From the NCBI RefSeq assembly GCF_003173595.1, contig NZ_QGNZ01000006.1, forward strand, positions 1 to 60,751: a stretch of DNA of 60,751 nucleotides, written 5' to 3'. A model generated the notes under the pieces. The model ran no database searches. It was given only the letters and a program-made list of their open reading frames with translations, and was not told where the DNA came from. The position numbers and the translations under genes were made by a program. This document shows, in pieces, positions 58,842-60,751 of the stretch. Each line of letters opens with the position of its first letter. The stretch's first letter is position 1. The stretch comes from Pedobacter yonginensis. GTDB taxonomy: Bacteria; Bacteroidota; Bacteroidia; Sphingobacteriales; Sphingobacteriaceae.

Positions 58842-59060
58842 TTATTTAACGGACTTTCTTTTTTTCATTATGTTATCTAATCTATCATCTGCTTTTTGTT
58901 CGATAGATTTTTCTTTCACTGGGGCAACTTTTACGGTGTCCTTTTTGATGGTATCCACATTTTTAATAACCGTTGTTGTATCGGTTACAACGCTAGTTTG
59001 CTTATTCTCACTCGTACAAGCACCTAGACCAAGCATCAACACAAATAATATCTTTTTCAT
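58842..59060 (-). CDS. Small lipoprotein sharing a C-terminal motif with a Tra protein
   Basis: 72 residues. Lipobox LGAC with Cys15 and a Ser/Glu start to the mature part, a Thr/Val/Lys-rich linker with repeated (V/I)K(K/D) units, and the ending ADDRLDNIMKKRKSVK. The same ending (ADERLNNIMERRKKLQ) closes the secreted transfer protein at 19159. Size and lipid anchor resemble VirB7-type lipoproteins, so it may dock to the transfer channel although it lies outside the tra operon. Confidence 0.7.
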   Translation of the reverse strand: MKKILFVLMLGLGACTSENKQTSVVTDTTTVIKNVDTIKKDTVKVAPVKEKSIEQKADDRLDNIMKKRKSVK

Positions 59061-59113
59061 AAGTTTCTATATTAGTATAACAAATATATCCATAAAACTT
59101 TATATGACTTAAA

Positions 59114-59267
59114 CACTATCATTTTAGCTTAGCCGGTTTAATCCAGGATTTCAAAAACAATAGTGTTTTTGTTGTTCCGGAAGATCTGCAGAAAGGTAAA
59201 ATACTATTAATATCAAGTTGGAGCTGAACGGATCTGCACCTGCTCCACTATTAAAACGATAGCATTT
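59114..59267 (+). repeat. Dispersed palindromic repeat, copy I
   Basis: Full copy: CACTATCATTTT, AAAACAATAGTGTTTT, AAAATACTATTA, GATCTGCACCTGCTCC and ACTATTAAAACGATAG. It lies between two minus-strand genes and ends 3 bp from the stop codon at 59271. Confidence 0.88.
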
Positions 59268-59270
59268 AGA

Positions 59271-59471
59271 TTAGTTGCCATTTAAAGATGATGTAATGTC
59301 AATTAAAAAGTCATTATTGATAATTACAAATGCTGAAAGGATGATCAGGTCTTTAACACGTGCATTGGTTTGTTTTTCTTTAATTTCATCCAGTGCAAAA
59401 AATATATTGTTACTTTCAACCTCAAACTTTCCGAAGTCTTTAATTTCTATGACGTATTTCTGTAAGTCCAT
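59271..59471 (-). CDS. Small unknown protein (66 aa)
   Basis: 66 residues: YVIEIKDFGKFEVESNNIFF, a Lys/Glu helix and a hydrophobic strand (LIILSAFVIINNDFLID). Spaced 5 bp from the gene upstream and bounded downstream by repeat copy I. Family not recognised. Confidence 0.6.
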   Translation of the reverse strand: MDLQKYVIEIKDFGKFEVESNNIFFALDEIKEKQTNARVKDLIILSAFVIINNDFLIDITSSLNGN

Positions 59472-59476
59472 AATAT

Positions 59477-60382
59477 CTATTTTAAGTTGTCTATTTCTTC
59501 AATTATTCTGTTCAGGTAATTATCAAATTTTGATACCCTAGCATCAATGTTTCTTTCTTTTTTATTATCGATGGCAATTCTTAAAAGGCTACCATCATCA
59601 AATCGAAATCTATAATATCCGTAATCCATATTTGTACTGGCGCACATTACGTACACTTTAAAAAATTTTTGCAATACGGCATCAGGAATATATTTTGTTA
59701 ATAGGCGCTTTCTTCCAGAATGCAGGTAGTCCATCATACCTTGCCAAGAAAGATCGTAAGAGTGTTTTATTTGGGTTACTCCTTTGGGCAGGGGCTTACC
59801 ATCGGCTTTAAGATCATCATAGATTTTTTCTAATCTTAAATTCTCTAAATGTATTTCAAGAAAAGCAAGATCAGATTTAATCATCCCTTTTTCAAGCTTT
59901 TTTACCTTGTCACATTCTAACATTCTGGCAAAATCCGTTAAGCCGTATTTATCAGCCTTAAAAATTATTGTATCAAGCTGGGCGATTTCATCAGTAGTAT
60001 ATAACAATGGTAAATTGTCAATACGTTGTTTTTCTGATAGCAACCAATTATTATAGGATGGGCTTTCATTGACAACTTCAAGGCCACGAACTCCCCATTT
60101 TCTAAGGTCTGTATCAGATTGAAGTTTCTTAAAGAAAGTGCTATCATTAAAGCCTTTATTCTTCATGGCAATGACCATATCACTTACAAAATCATCAATT
60201 GTAAAACACTGACTATTCATTACCTCTAAACCCGTTGCTAACTCAAAAGCAGTGGTTATAAAGCCATCATTTAAAGAAACGAAGTCAATTAAAGGGAAAG
60301 CATCAACGTTAAGTAGAAGGCCTGTACGTTGTCCTGTAGCGGTAGTAAAAGTAACTGGATTTCCTAACTTGTACATATTCAT
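59477..60382 (-). CDS. Unknown plasmid protein (about 301 aa)
   Basis: From the ATG at 60382 (MNMYKLGNPVTFTTATGQ). An upstream TTG at 60418 lies inside the operator and is unlikely. Residues 1-65 are strand-rich, the rest mostly helical with charged segments (KKLEKGMIKSDLAFLEIHLE). No signal peptide or known domain. A promoter (-7 at 60423-60430) and GACGTC operator (60410-60419) lie just upstream. Confidence 0.62.
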   Translation of the reverse strand: MNMYKLGNPVTFTTATGQRTGLLLNVDAFPLIDFVSLNDGFITTAFELATGLEVMNSQCFTIDDFVSDMVIAMKNKGFNDSTFFKKLQSDTDLRKWGVRGLEVVNESPSYNNWLLSEKQRIDNLPLLYTTDEIAQLDTIIFKADKYGLTDFARMLECDKVKKLEKGMIKSDLAFLEIHLENLRLEKIYDDLKADGKPLPKGVTQIKHSYDLSWQGMMDYLHSGRKRLLTKYIPDAVLQKFFKVYVMCASTNMDYGYYRFRFDDGSLLRIAIDNKKERNIDARVSKFDNYLNRIIEEIDNLK

Positions 60383-60409
60383 AATTGATATATGTAAAGT
60401 TAAGAATAA

Positions 60410-60430
60410 AGACGTCAATACACAAATATA
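60410..60430 (-). promoter_or_regulatory. -7 element with overlapping GACGTC operator
   Basis: On the minus strand TATATTTG (60430-60423) is followed by ATTGACGTCT (60419-60410) and then the ATG at 60382. The layout matches that in front of rep. Confidence 0.55.
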
Positions 60431-60446
60431 TGTATAAGTATTTAAG

Positions 60447-60719
60447 TCAAGACGTCTTTAAATTTTTAATTTCAGATTTTACATTTTCACAATCTTTTGA
60501 ATTTTCAAAAGTTCCTCGAGGCATTACCATCATTAGGAAAATAGCCATTAACGAGGTTAAGCAGAAAAGAGCAAAATTAAAGTAAGAAAAGTTATCAAAG
60601 ATATTTGCTTGTAAAAGAAACGCAACAGAAACAAAAGTGTTCCAAATAACCCAAATCCATCGGGAAAAATAAAACTTGTACTTAGCCTTTTTATATAGGT
60701 GGTGCTTTGTGATATCCAT
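60447..60719 (-). CDS. Small two-TM membrane protein (90 aa)
   Basis: 90 residues with membrane segments at about 18-38 and 46-67, a basic N-terminus and a charged tail ending KSEIKNLKTS. The 5' end is repeated at bases 1-95 because the circle was opened here. Its stop region overlaps an AAGACGTCTT palindrome (60449-60458). Function unknown. Confidence 0.65.
   Translation of the reverse strand: MDITKHHLYKKAKYKFYFSRWIWVIWNTFVSVAFLLQANIFDNFSYFNFALFCLTSLMAIFLMMVMPRGTFENSKDCENVKSEIKNLKTS
60449..60458. promoter_or_regulatory. TGACGTCA-family palindrome
   Basis: AAGACGTCTT is a perfect 10-bp palindrome overlapping the last codons of the membrane-protein gene. It is 30 bp from the operator at 60410-60419, so the two may act together on the gene at 59477. 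Confidence 0.45.
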
Positions 60720-60751
60720 AGTAATGTTTATGTAATGACATATAGACGTCT
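60625..60751. repeat. Terminal direct overlap, right copy
   Basis: Identical to bases 1-127. See the left copy. Remove one copy to obtain the 60,624-bp circle. Confidence 0.95.

Noticed and set aside
3512..59267. Integron attC sites as an explanation for the dispersed repeats
   Set aside because: No RYYYAAC/GTTRRRY ends are visible and no integrase of the IntI type is present, although the gene-repeat layout is similar.

Overview
The window is almost certainly one complete circular conjugative plasmid from a member of the Bacteroidota, most like Pedobacter or another Sphingobacteriaceae genus. Bases 1-127 are repeated exactly at 60625-60751, so the molecule is a circle of 60,624 bp opened at an arbitrary point. 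The lineage call rests on low G+C, gene starts without strong Shine-Dalgarno sequences, promoters of the TTTG-N19-TAnnTTTG type, lipoproteins with an SC/AC lipobox, and a Bacteroidota-type Tra/Mob gene set. No rRNA or tRNA gene was seen.

Layout. (1) 0.1-3.2 kb: replication module. A Rep initiator on the minus strand has its 3' end and downstream region packed with nine 20-bp iterons, and two further inverted iterons flank the module. (2) 3.2-29.4 kb: a nearly continuous minus-strand transfer region. In transcription order it runs mobA, mobB (relaxase), traA, traB, two pilin-like TraE paralogues, traF, traG (VirB4-like ATPase), three or four secreted VirB5-position proteins, traJ, traK, traL, traM, traN, traO, coupling protein MobC, M23 peptidase, an ArdC-like antirestriction protein and several DUF3945/DUF4099-type accessory proteins. 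The likely oriT lies just upstream of mobA (about 29.25-29.4 kb). (3) 29.4-33.5 kb: an A+T-rich non-coding stretch with TATA-rich short repeats, a LuxR-type membrane regulator, a GNAT protein, an XRE regulator and a ParA plus small partner partition pair. (4) 33.7-36.8 kb: a membrane-associated nuclease cluster bounded by two copies of a dispersed repeat. (5) 37.0-46.7 kb: a defence island with a serine recombinase-DUF433 fusion, a GmrSD-like restriction protein, an Abi/HEPN protein preceded by structured sequence, a type III restriction-modification pair and an alkyltransferase-like protein. (6) 47.1-50.9 kb: an SOS-type operon (umuD, umuC, a frameshifted SRAP gene and four unknown small genes). 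(7) 51.0-60.7 kb: a primase-like protein, a HEPN-motif gene with a GIY-YIG nuclease, a response regulator, many small plasmid genes and a Fic protein.

Two plasmid-wide patterns stand out. First, nine copies of a roughly 95-155 bp repeat, built from alternating copies of a 16-bp near-palindrome (AAAACRATAGTRTTTT), sit precisely at gene boundaries, several starting within 0-4 bp of a stop codon, even inside the tra operon. Second, a TGACGTCA-like palindrome recurs in front of about nine genes spread round the circle (rep, parA, zinc-ribbon protein, several small genes), often beside a recognisable Bacteroidota -7 element. This suggests a plasmid-encoded regulator that co-ordinates replication, partition and accessory genes.

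Two genes (near 6.4 kb and 49.3 kb) are each split across frames at a run of A, and both would be joined by the same -1 shift. Family assignments come from motifs and synteny read by eye. No database search was run.
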